Part shown: positions 10,450 through 18,217 of the stretch, one piece after another | How positions within the stretch are numbered: position 1 is the first letter of the stretch | Layout of the letters: every line of letters starts with the position of its first letter | Source: Paucibacter aquatile | GTDB taxonomy: Bacteria; Pseudomonadota; Gammaproteobacteria; Burkholderiales; Burkholderiaceae_C | Length of the DNA stretch: 64,000 nt | Assembly (NCBI RefSeq): GCF_002885975.1 | Contig: NZ_POSP01000003.1 | Location: forward strand, 1,178,001-1,242,000 | Reading direction: 5' to 3' | Made by a program: the position numbers and the translations under genes | The notes under the pieces: model-generated | Told to the model about the DNA's origin: nothing | Databases searched by the model: none | Seen by the model: only the letters and a program-made list of their open reading frames with translations

Positions 10450-11739
10450 TCAGGCGCTGAAACGGTCTTGCAAGCCGCTCCAGCACTGGACATAACTGGT
10501 TTCCAGCGCGCCACCGTTCAGGGCGAACTCGGTGGGCAGCAGGCGCCAGCGGGTCTCGAACATGAAGGCCAGGGTGTGATCCAGCTTGTGCGGCGCCAGG
10601 TCCACGCTGCTGGCCTTGGCAAAGGCTTCGGTGTCCGGGCCATGCGGCACGTAGGCATTGTGCAGGCTGGAGCCGCCGGGCTTGAAGCCCTCGGGCTTGG
10701 CGTCGTACTGGCCCAGCACCAGGCCCATGAACTCGCTCATCACATTTCGGTGGTACCAGGGCGGGCGGAAAGTGTCCTCGGCCACCATCCAGCGCGGCGG
10801 GAAGATCACAAAGTCCACATTGGCCCAGCCGGCGGTGTCGCTGGGCGAGGTCAGCACGGTGAAGATGCTCGGGTCCGGGTGGTCGAAGCTGATCGAGCCG
10901 ATGGTCATGAAATGCGCGGTGTCGTACTTGTAGGGCGTCAGATTGCCATGCCAGGCCACCACATTGAAGGGCGTGTGCCCCTGCTCGGCGCGCCAGAGCT
11001 TGCCGCCGAACTTCTTGATGATCTCGTAGGCGCCGGCCTCGGCTTCGAAATGCGCCACCGGGGCCAGGAAGTCGCGCGGATTGGCCAGGCCGTTGGAGCC
11101 GATCGGACCCAGCTCCGGCAGGCGGAAGGGCGCGCCGTAGTTCTCGCAGATATAGCCGCGCGAGGGGCCGTCCACTGCCACCTTGAAAGCCAGACCGCGT
11201 GGGATCAGCGCAATCTCGCCCGGCTTCACATCCAGGCGACCGAGCTCGGTGGTGATGCGCAGAGCACCCTGCTGCGGCACGATCAGCAGCTCACCGTCGG
11301 CGTTGACGAAGGCGCTGCGCTCCATCGAGGCATTGGCCAGGTAAAGATGCGCAGCCATGCCCACTTGCGCATCGGGGTCGCCGTTGACGACCAGGGTGCG
11401 CAGGCCGGCAACGAAATCGCTGCGAGCCTCGGGGATGGCGCTCGGCGCCCAGCGCAGCGGGTCCGGCGGAGCGGCCTGGCCCTCGGCCGCACCGGTTTTC
11501 AGAAAGTCATGGCTCAGGGGCTGATAACTGCCCACCACGACGGAGGGCTGGCGGCGGTACATCCAGGTGCGCAGGTTCTCGGCACGCGGCGCGGTGAAGG
11601 CCGCCCCCGAGAGCAACTCGGCGTACAGGCCATGGGCCACCTGCTGCGGGCTGTTGCGGCCCACGGGCAGGCTGCCGGCCACGGCCTCGGTGACATGCTG
11701 GTTGCCGAAACCGGCTTGGTAGTTCAGGGCTTCACTCAT
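10450..11739 (-). CDS. hmgA: Homogentisate 1,2-dioxygenase
   Basis: Iron(II) ring-cleaving dioxygenase converting homogentisate to maleylacetoacetate. The 429 residues match the family length. The N-terminal signature is YQAGFGNQHVTEAV, and the iron ligands lie in WYHRNVMSEFMG (about residues 329-341) and YVPHGPDTEAF (about 363-373). Its start codon overlaps the stop of the upstream flavin monooxygenase by ATGA, showing translational coupling, and fahA follows. Cluster position implies control by the divergent IclR regulator. Confidence 0.98.
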   Translation of the reverse strand: MSEALNYQAGFGNQHVTEAVAGSLPVGRNSPQQVAHGLYAELLSGAAFTAPRAENLRTWMYRRQPSVVVGSYQPLSHDFLKTGAAEGQAAPPDPLRWAPSAIPEARSDFVAGLRTLVVNGDPDAQVGMAAHLYLANASMERSAFVNADGELLIVPQQGALRITTELGRLDVKPGEIALIPRGLAFKVAVDGPSRGYICENYGAPFRLPELGPIGSNGLANPRDFLAPVAHFEAEAGAYEIIKKFGGKLWRAEQGHTPFNVVAWHGNLTPYKYDTAHFMTIGSISFDHPDPSIFTVLTSPSDTAGWANVDFVIFPPRWMVAEDTFRPPWYHRNVMSEFMGLVLGQYDAKPEGFKPGGSSLHNAYVPHGPDTEAFAKASSVDLAPHKLDHTLAFMFETRWRLLPTEFALNGGALETSYVQCWSGLQDRFSA

Positions 11740-13649
11740 GGTGCAGATTCGATGGAAGTCAAAGTCGGAGATTCGGGTTCGCGGGCCAGTTCGATCGCCT
11801 CGCGCAGCAGCGCGCTGTCGCCGATCTGGTTGGCCAGAATCAAGCTCAGCTTGGCCAGAAAGCGCTGGGCTTGGCCCTCGTCCAGATCGCTCTGGGCGCT
11901 GATCAGGTGCTCGTAAAAACCGTCAGGGTCTTGCAGATTGGGTTGGCGTTTCAAAGTCGCGGTCGACGCAGCGGGTGACGCGATCGGTGCAGGCGCAGGG
12001 CTGCGCGCCAGGGCGCGGTCCAGGGCCTGCGCCACAGCCGCCGCGTCGAAGTTGCGCCAGCGTGCCGCCACCACCTGGTCGGGGCGGATCAGGTAGACGG
12101 TGCCGGGTCGGGCATTCAGTCGGGCGGCCAGCAGGCCCTCGGCATCGATCAGGTCCTCGCCCACCACGAGCGCGTGACACTCAGCCGGCAACCCTGTCGC
12201 GGCAACAGCGCCGAAGCTCAGGAGCACAAAGCCCGCCCCCGCCCGGTGCAGTTCGCGCAACAGCCAACTGGCCTGGCCGGCGCAGTGCACCGGCGCATCG
12301 GGCACGGGCTGACCCGGTGCCGGGCCGGCCTCGAATGCACCTGGTACATCGGCCGTGTTGAGCGGCGAGTCGCGGTAGGCCGTGGGCATGGACAGCCGGC
12401 CGCTGTTGACCAGGGGACGGGCCAAGGGCTCGCGCCGCGCCAGCTCCAGCACGGCATTGCGCAGCTGCAGCGAGGTGGCGGTCTTGGGGGTGATGAAATC
12501 GGTCGAGCGGGTGGACTGGCGCAGGTTGTCGTCAGCGGCGGCCGCGCGCTCCAGGTGGTAGCTGTCCAGCAAGTCCTCGGGCGCGCGGCCTTGCAGCACG
12601 GCGGCCAGCTTCCAGGCCAGGTTGTCGGCATCCTGCACGCCGCTGTTGGCGCCGCGTGCGCCAAAGGGCGAGACCTGGTGCGCGGCATCGCCAACGAACA
12701 GCACGCGGCCGTGGCGGAAGCGGTCGATGCGGCGACAGGCGAACTGGTAGACCGAGACCCACTCCAGTTCGAATGGCACGTCCGGGCCCAGCATGGCACG
12801 CACCAGGCGCTGCACGTTCTCGGGCTGGCGAGCCTGCTCGGGGTCGGCCTGCCAGCCGAGCTGGAAATCGATGCGCCAGATGTTGCGGCTCTGCCGATGC
12901 AGCAGCACCGATTGGCCGGGGTGGAACGGTGGGTCGAACCAGAAGCGCCGCTCGGTCGGGAAGCCCTGGGCCTCGGGGATGTGCACATCGGCGATCAGGA
13001 AGCGGTCCTGAAAGGCCTTGCCGCTGAACTCCGCGCCCACCATGCGGCGGACATCGCTGCTGGCGCCGTCGCAGGCCAACAGCCAGTCGGCGAGCAGCTC
13101 AAACTCCCCTGCAGGCGATTCGATGCGCAGGCGCAGCGGGCCGCCCTCCTCGCTGGCGTCCCCAGCCTCTTTAGCCAGCGCCAGCAGCTTGTGCTTCCAG
13201 CGCAGATCAATCAGCGGCTCGGCCATGCAGGCAGCCACCAGTCGCTCTTCCAGGTGGTACTGCTGCAGATTGATCATGGCCGGCTGCTCATGGCCGGCCT
13301 GGGGCAACAGGTCGAACTCGTAGGCCAGGCCCTCGCCATGGAAGACACGGCCCAAACGCCAACTCACGCCCTGAGCCACCAGATCCTGGGCCAGGCCCAG
13401 GCGCGACCAGATCTCCAGCGTGCGTTTGGCATAGCAGACCGCGCGTGAGCCGATGCTGACGCTGTTGTTGTCGTCCAGCAGCACGACGGCCAGCCCGCGC
13501 GCCGCGCAATCGAGCGCCAAGCTCAGCCCCACCGGCCCGGCGCCGACGATCACCACCGGGCGGCGTACCGCCTCGCCGGTGGCGCGCCAATGCAGTTCGT
13601 CGGCGCTGATGCGCGCCTCGTACTGCGGGTAGACGTAGGGATCGCGCAT
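11736..13649 (-). CDS. FAD-dependent aromatic-ring monooxygenase (MhpA/class A type)
   Basis: Single-component flavin hydroxylase, 637 residues. The FAD/NADPH fingerprints are VIVGAGPVGLSLALD (about residue 28), ACDGASSDVRR (DG motif) and FVGDAAHQVSPFGARG (GD motif, about residue 316). A C-terminal thioredoxin-like domain, usual in MhpA relatives, follows (LLSFGAVAATGL). The chosen ATG (MRDPYVYPQYEA) has GAGG upstream and leaves an 11-bp gap to the preceding stop; the longer frame overlaps that gene. Being coupled to hmgA, it may make homogentisate from a monohydroxylated acid such as 3-hydroxyphenylacetate. The substrate is inference; a 3-(3-hydroxyphenyl)propionate-type reaction is possible. 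Confidence 0.88.
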   Translation of the reverse strand: MRDPYVYPQYEARISADELHWRATGEAVRRPVVIVGAGPVGLSLALDCAARGLAVVLLDDNNSVSIGSRAVCYAKRTLEIWSRLGLAQDLVAQGVSWRLGRVFHGEGLAYEFDLLPQAGHEQPAMINLQQYHLEERLVAACMAEPLIDLRWKHKLLALAKEAGDASEEGGPLRLRIESPAGEFELLADWLLACDGASSDVRRMVGAEFSGKAFQDRFLIADVHIPEAQGFPTERRFWFDPPFHPGQSVLLHRQSRNIWRIDFQLGWQADPEQARQPENVQRLVRAMLGPDVPFELEWVSVYQFACRRIDRFRHGRVLFVGDAAHQVSPFGARGANSGVQDADNLAWKLAAVLQGRAPEDLLDSYHLERAAAADDNLRQSTRSTDFITPKTATSLQLRNAVLELARREPLARPLVNSGRLSMPTAYRDSPLNTADVPGAFEAGPAPGQPVPDAPVHCAGQASWLLRELHRAGAGFVLLSFGAVAATGLPAECHALVVGEDLIDAEGLLAARLNARPGTVYLIRPDQVVAARWRNFDAAAVAQALDRALARSPAPAPIASPAASTATLKRQPNLQDPDGFYEHLISAQSDLDEGQAQRFLAKLSLILANQIGDSALLREAIELAREPESPTLTSIESAP

Positions 13650-13660
13650 GGGCTTGAGCC

Positions 13661-14647
13661 TCAGACGCCTTCCAGCGCCTTCCACATGGCCACATCGCGT
13701 TCGGCCGTCCAGATGCGCGGGTCGGCGTGGCCGCTGGCCTCATCAAACGCCCGGGTCACATCGAAGGGCATGCAATGCGCAAAGATCACCCAGTGGCCAT
13801 AACGCTCAGCCAAGCGGGCATAGGTCTCGCGGTAGACCGCGTTGAGGTCCAGGCCTGCGGCGGCGCCGGCCTTGACGCTCTCGTACAGCTCGCTGACAAA
13901 GGCGCGTGTGCCGTTCAGGCCGGCCTGCACCTGCTCGGGCGTTTGCAGCGCGGCGCCACGGCCCGGCACCAGCTTGGCCGGGTTGAGCGCAGCCAGGCGG
14001 TCGAGGGTGGCGGGCCAATCTTGGAAGTAAGCGTCGCCGGCATAGGGCGTGGCATCGAACTCAACCAGATCGCCGGAGAACAGCACCCGGTCCTGCGGCA
14101 GCCATACCACCGTGTCGCCCTTGGTGTGGCCACGGCCCAGCTGCAGGATCTGCACCTCCAAGGTGCCCAGCCAGAGCGTCATCTTGCCGGTGAAAGTGAG
14201 GGTCGGCCAGGTCAGGCCCGGCGGCACCGACTCCACGGCATTGAAGAGGCGCGGGAAGCGGCCGATCTCGCTGGCCTTGTCTTGCTCGCCACGCTCGACG
14301 ATCAGATCGTAAGTGTCCTGGCTGGCAATGATCTGCTCGCAGCCCTCGGCCCGGTAGGCGCTGGCGCCCAGCACCCGCACCGCGTGGTAGTGGCTGAGCA
14401 GCACGTACTTGATGGGCTTGTCCGTCACTTCACGGATGCGACGGATCACGTCCTGCGCCATCACCGGCGTGGCCTGGGTGTCGATCACCATGACCGCGTC
14501 ATCGCCGATGACGATGCCGGTGTTCGGGTCGCCCTCCGCCGTGTAGGCGTAGGCATGCGGCGACAGCTGGTCAAAGCTGACCTTCTTGACCTCCAGATCG
14601 GCTTGCGAAGCAAAGGTCTTGGGGCTCGTCGAGTTCGGGTGGCTCAT
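13661..14647 (-). CDS. MBL-fold metallo-hydrolase of the homogentisate operon
   Basis: Metallo-beta-lactamase-fold protein of 328 residues. The first metal motif is degenerate: it reads HYHAVRVLGA (about residue 83) where active hydrolases have HxHxDH, so the site that normally binds the second metal is altered. The downstream His in GRGHTKGDTVVW (about 172) and the Asp in LFSGDLVEFD (about 187) are kept. The ATG chosen (MSHPNSTSPK) fits the family N-terminus; the frame is open 15 codons further. It is the first gene of the hmg operon, so it may hydrolyse a lactone or thioester of the aromatic pathway. Function not established. Confidence 0.85.
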   Translation of the reverse strand: MSHPNSTSPKTFASQADLEVKKVSFDQLSPHAYAYTAEGDPNTGIVIGDDAVMVIDTQATPVMAQDVIRRIREVTDKPIKYVLLSHYHAVRVLGASAYRAEGCEQIIASQDTYDLIVERGEQDKASEIGRFPRLFNAVESVPPGLTWPTLTFTGKMTLWLGTLEVQILQLGRGHTKGDTVVWLPQDRVLFSGDLVEFDATPYAGDAYFQDWPATLDRLAALNPAKLVPGRGAALQTPEQVQAGLNGTRAFVSELYESVKAGAAAGLDLNAVYRETYARLAERYGHWVIFAHCMPFDVTRAFDEASGHADPRIWTAERDVAMWKALEGV

Positions 14648-14725
14648 GACAAAGGTCTCGGTGAGGGGCCATCGCAGGCGCCGGAACAGCACAAAGCGGC
14701 AGGCCTTGATTTAACCAAAGTCAAA

Positions 14726-14752
14726 TGAATTTGTCTATATTTAACAAATTCA
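14726..14752. promoter_or_regulatory. Palindromic operator candidate of the hmg operon
   Basis: TGAATTTGT and ACAAATTCA form a perfect 9-bp inverted repeat around 9 AT-rich bases, in an AT-rich island about 80-105 bp upstream of the first operon gene. Its position between the operon and the divergent IclR gene makes it the best candidate binding site for that regulator or the operon promoter itself. Confidence 0.55.
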
Positions 14753-14835
14753 GCAACCGCAAATCAAATTCATGATGGGCAAGATTCGGCACAGAGCAGC
14801 CGTGGGGTTTTGCTCGTGAGGCCCTGCAGCCCGCG

Positions 14836-15328
14836 CCGCCACCGGGCTCATGGTTCCGGGGTCGGCCCTGGCGGGCCGACTTCCCTGCGCTGCTCGCGCC
14901 TCGGGGCTGGCGCATAACTCACTTCGCTCCCTGCGTTCGCTGCGTTCAGACAGAAGCGCCAAGTCAGAGTTTGAAGCGCGCGAGTACGCGCGCGCCCCGA
15001 GGCGCTGTGCTGCTCGGCCCTTCACAAATCGCCCGGCAGCGGCCCGGGCTGCAGGGCGCTTGCATCGCGGTCGATGTGCCTCTTCCACGGTGGAACACGC
15101 CACCTCCGGAGGTGGCTCGGCCCGCCGACGGGCGATTTGTGCGCGGCCGAGGGCGCAGCGGAGCGGCTCAGGCGCGCGTACTCGCGCGCTTCAAGAACTG
15201 ACTCGGCGCCACTGTTTGACCACAGTGAGCGCAGCGAACGGAGGGAGTTTGGCGCCGCTGAGCCGCGGAGTGAGCAGCGAGGGAAGTCGGCTCGCAGAGC
15301 CGACCCGCGAACCATGAGCCCGGCGGCG
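14836..15328. repeat. Large imperfect inverted repeat with peptide-like arms
   Basis: Two arms of about 200 bp (14836-15036 and 15125-15328) are imperfect reverse complements around a core of about 88 bp. The core holds its own CCACCTCC/GGAGGTGG hairpin. Shared blocks include GGGCTCATGGTTC, the CGCGCGAGTACGCGCG segment and CACAAATCGCCCG. Read inward, both arms give the same peptide string NSLRSLRSLRS followed by EAREYAR. Frames with this sequence are, to my recollection, widely dispersed in Burkholderiales genomes, and they look like a non-coding palindromic repeat family, not genes. The other 300 bp of the hmg-iclR gap contain only the AT-rich operator region. Confidence 0.8.
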
Positions 15329-15458
15329 GGCCGAGACACCGCAGCGAGAACGATCAATCAAGACAGTGGAAGCCTGCAATGCGCCGATACGCGCCCCTTG
15401 CCCAACAGGAAGAATCGCTTCCGAGCTCAGCCCCGCGCTTCGGTTCTAATCTGCCGCC

Positions 15459-16298
15459 ATGGCCTCGCACCGAAAAAACGCACCCAACGACAACGACAGC
15501 AGCGACACGCTCGAAACCGCCCCCGAGCGCGGCCCGCGTGGCATCCAGAGCATCGAGGTTGGCGGGCAGTTGCTGACCGCCCTCGCCCACCACGGCCGGC
15601 CGCTGGCTTTGAAAGATCTGGCGCGCGAGGCCGGGATGGCGCCGGCCAAAGCCCACCCCTACCTGGTCAGCTTCATCAAGCTGGGCCTGGTGGAGCAGGA
15701 GGCGCTCAGTGGCCGCTACGGCCTCGGGCCGTTGGCCCTGCAACTGGGGCTGATCAGCTTGCAGCAGTACGAGCCGGTGCGCCTGGCCACGCCGCGGATT
15801 GAGGAACTGGCCCAGGCGCTGAACCTGACCGTGGCCATCGCCGTCTGGGGCAACCGCGGGCCCACCATCGTGCGGGTGGCCGAGGCGCCCAGCCCCGTGC
15901 ACATCAGCATGCGCCATGGGACGGTGATGAGTTTGCGCGGCACGGCCTCGGGCCTGCTCTTTGCCGCCCATCTGCCGGAGGCGCAGGTGCAGGCCGCGCT
16001 GGATCTGGAGCCTGAGGCCACGCCCTGCCCGGGCCTGGCCGAGATGCAGGCGGAGTTGGCGCTGATCCGCGAAGCCGGCCTGGCCCGCGCGCAAGACGCA
16101 GTGGTGGCCGGCGTCAGCGCCCTCGCCGCACCGGTGTTCGACGACCAAGGCCGCATGGTCCTGAGCCTCACCGCCATTGGCCCCAGCCGCAGCTTCAGTC
16201 TCGCGGCAGATGGCCTGCCCGCGCGCAGCCTGAGGCGCGCGGCCGAAGACATCTCTCGCCAGTTGGGGTCACGAGCAAGCGGCTCAGTCAGCACCTGA
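15459..16298 (+). CDS. IclR-family transcriptional regulator
   Basis: DNA-binding regulator of 279 residues. The N-terminal winged helix-turn-helix (about residues 27-80) contains RPLALKDLAREAGMAPAKAH, and the C-terminal IclR effector domain includes LNLTVAIAVWGNRGPTIVRV and SFSLAADGLPA. It is encoded divergently from the homogentisate operon across 811 bp that hold an AT-rich palindrome. IclR proteins commonly control aromatic catabolism, so it probably regulates the hmg operon in response to homogentisate or a precursor; this is inferred from position. The first 25 residues are polar and likely disordered. Confidence 0.92.
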   Translation: MASHRKNAPNDNDSSDTLETAPERGPRGIQSIEVGGQLLTALAHHGRPLALKDLAREAGMAPAKAHPYLVSFIKLGLVEQEALSGRYGLGPLALQLGLISLQQYEPVRLATPRIEELAQALNLTVAIAVWGNRGPTIVRVAEAPSPVHISMRHGTVMSLRGTASGLLFAAHLPEAQVQAALDLEPEATPCPGLAEMQAELALIREAGLARAQDAVVAGVSALAAPVFDDQGRMVLSLTAIGPSRSFSLAADGLPARSLRRAAEDISRQLGSRASGSVST

Positions 16299-16442
16299 CG
16301 CATACGACAAGGAGCACCCGAACATCCCCCGGTTCTCGCTACCATGGCTGGTGCGCCCTGAACCACGGCTCGGGCGGTGTCAGCGAGTGGCAAACCGATT
16401 GACGATGGGTCGCCGCGGCGATCCGCTCCCCCACGAGGCTTT

Positions 16443-17261
16443 ATGAGCGAAAGCACTTCCTTCCCCATATCGGCCACCCATTTCGGTGATTTGGATGAGG
16501 CCGCCTGCGATGGCTGCCAGGGCGAGGGACGGCAGCTGGGTTTTGAGTTCAGTTACGCCTTTCAGCCCATCGTCGACCTGCGCGTTGGCAGCATCTATGC
16601 CTACGAAGCCCTGGTGCGCGGGCCGAATGGTGAATCGGCCGGCTGCGTGCTGGCCCAGGTCACCGATCACAACCGTTATCGCTTCGACCAGGCCTGCCGC
16701 GTCAAGGCCATCAAGGACGCCGTGCGCCTGGGCCTGGGCGAGCTGCCCGAGACGCGGCTGTCGATCAATTTCCTACCCAATGCCGTCTACCGGCCCGAGG
16801 CCTGCATCCGCACCACCCTGGCCGCGGCGCGCAGCCAGGGCCTGCCGCTGGAGCGCATCATTTTTGAAACCACCGAGGGCGAGCGGGTCGGCGACGGCCG
16901 TTGGTATGCAGAAGTGATGAGCGAGTACCGCCGCATTGGTTTCCTCAACGCGATCGACGACTTCGGCGCCGGCTACGCCGGCCTGGCCTTGCTGGCCGAC
17001 TTCCAGCCCGACCTGATCAAGCTGGACATGGGCTTGCTGCGCGACGTCGACAGCCACCGCCCGCGCCAGCACATCATCAAAGCCGTGCTGGACCTGTGCC
17101 GAGAAATGGGCGTGCAGGTGATTGCCGAAGGCGTGGAAACACTCGCCGAGCGCGACTGGCTCTGGCAGCAAGGCGCGCGCCTGATGCAGGGCTATCTGTT
17201 CGCGCGGCCAGCGTTCCAACGGCTGGTGCCGGCTGATGAGATCGAGGCGCTGCTGCGCTGA
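16443..17261 (+). CDS. Stand-alone EAL-domain c-di-GMP phosphodiesterase
   Basis: Cytoplasmic 272-residue protein with only an EAL domain. The signature is EALVRG (about residue 55), and the metal/catalytic set is present: SINFLPNA (Asn), FETTEGE (ExxE type), IDDFGAGYAG, DLIKLDM (Lys), VIAEGVE and LMQGYLFARP. It therefore appears active in hydrolysing c-di-GMP to pGpG. A CDGC pair near residues 22-25 lies ahead of the domain and could bind a metal or sense redox. The ATG was chosen because family-like sequence begins soon after it. A FeeM-like acyltransferase gene lies convergent 15 bp away. Confidence 0.92.
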   Translation: MSESTSFPISATHFGDLDEAACDGCQGEGRQLGFEFSYAFQPIVDLRVGSIYAYEALVRGPNGESAGCVLAQVTDHNRYRFDQACRVKAIKDAVRLGLGELPETRLSINFLPNAVYRPEACIRTTLAAARSQGLPLERIIFETTEGERVGDGRWYAEVMSEYRRIGFLNAIDDFGAGYAGLALLADFQPDLIKLDMGLLRDVDSHRPRQHIIKAVLDLCREMGVQVIAEGVETLAERDWLWQQGARLMQGYLFARPAFQRLVPADEIEALLR

Positions 17262-17276
17262 GCGCCGCTCGAAATC

Positions 17277-18005
17277 TCAGTTACGCAGCTTGCGCAGCAG
17301 GGCCGCTTCCTCGGCCTCGCCGTAGAAGCAGGGATACAGCGAGCGCGTCTCGACCACCCGCTCGGGCTGGCCGCCCAGACGCGCGATCTGCTCGCGGGCA
17401 TGAAGCAGATCCAGACTCATCAGCACGGCCGGCGCCTGCACGCGCGGGTTCAGGCGCGCCTCCGAGCGCGCCTCAAAGCCCAGCATGCGTTTGTAGAACG
17501 GCACATGGCGCGGGTTGACCTCGATCACCAGCAGATCGCAGGCCGCCAGGCGATGGGCATGCAGATAAGCCAGGTGAAACAGATGCGCCAGCAGCTGCTT
17601 GTTGTCGCTGACTTGATGATCCAGTGCCAGACGTCCGAACTCGCACAGATTGGCGCCACTCGCCCGCAAGGCGGCCAATTCCTCAGGGAATACGCGATCG
17701 GCCGCCAGACCCACCTCGGCGCTGTCCAGGCGCACCGCGATGGTGCCCACGGTACTGACGCCCTGAAAGGCCGAGCAGATGGTGGCGCCACCTTCGCTGT
17801 GGGTACTCAGGTCCTGGCACAAATAGCCGCGCTCGGCATAACGCCGGGCCACCAGGCTGCAAGCACTCAGGCGCGAGCTGTCATGGCGCACGGTGTCCAG
17901 GCGCAATGCGCCCGCCCAGGCCGGGCTCAAGTCCGTGCATGTTTCGATGGCCGTCATCTGTACTGCTCTCAGGTCGTCAACCATCTGGATCCAGCACTCG
18001 GACAT
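17277..18005 (-). CDS. FeeM-like N-acyl amino acid synthase (GNAT fold)
   Basis: GNAT-fold protein resembling N-acyl amino acid synthases (FeeM) and autoinducer-synthase relatives. Matching segments include SSRLSACSLVARRYAERGYL, GTIAVRLDSAEVGLAADRVF, CEFGRLALDH and VEVNPRHVPFYKRMLGFE. FeeM enzymes join an acyl group from acyl carrier protein to an amino acid. The start is uncertain: candidate ATGs lie at 18095, 18005, 17984 and 17957; I chose 18005 because sequence further upstream turns AT-rich and promoter-like. With 18005 the protein has 242 residues. It is convergent with the EAL phosphodiesterase gene. Confidence 0.75.
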   Translation of the reverse strand: MSECWIQMVDDLRAVQMTAIETCTDLSPAWAGALRLDTVRHDSSRLSACSLVARRYAERGYLCQDLSTHSEGGATICSAFQGVSTVGTIAVRLDSAEVGLAADRVFPEELAALRASGANLCEFGRLALDHQVSDNKQLLAHLFHLAYLHAHRLAACDLLVIEVNPRHVPFYKRMLGFEARSEARLNPRVQAPAVLMSLDLLHAREQIARLGGQPERVVETRSLYPCFYGEAEEAALLRKLRN

Positions 18006-18217
18006 CGAGGCCGGGAACCAGCGAGGCGCCAGTCTAATGAGCTCGAATGCGAAAAATTCACAGCCAAGCACGGGACTTACACCAATCTCATGCACTTACT
18101 TTCTGACACCGGCCCAGCATCCAGCTCATGCGGCCCGCCAGGCCGCCCCAGCGCTGGCGAGGCGGCCGCTTGAGTCCGAGCTGCCAGGTCCATGCCCAGC
18201 TGGCGCCGCGCGCGGTT

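Noticed and set aside
14850..15802. Plus- and minus-strand frames inside the large palindrome
   Set aside because: The frames exist in both arms because the arms are inverted copies; repeats of Ser-Leu-Arg and lack of a start signal argue against proteins.
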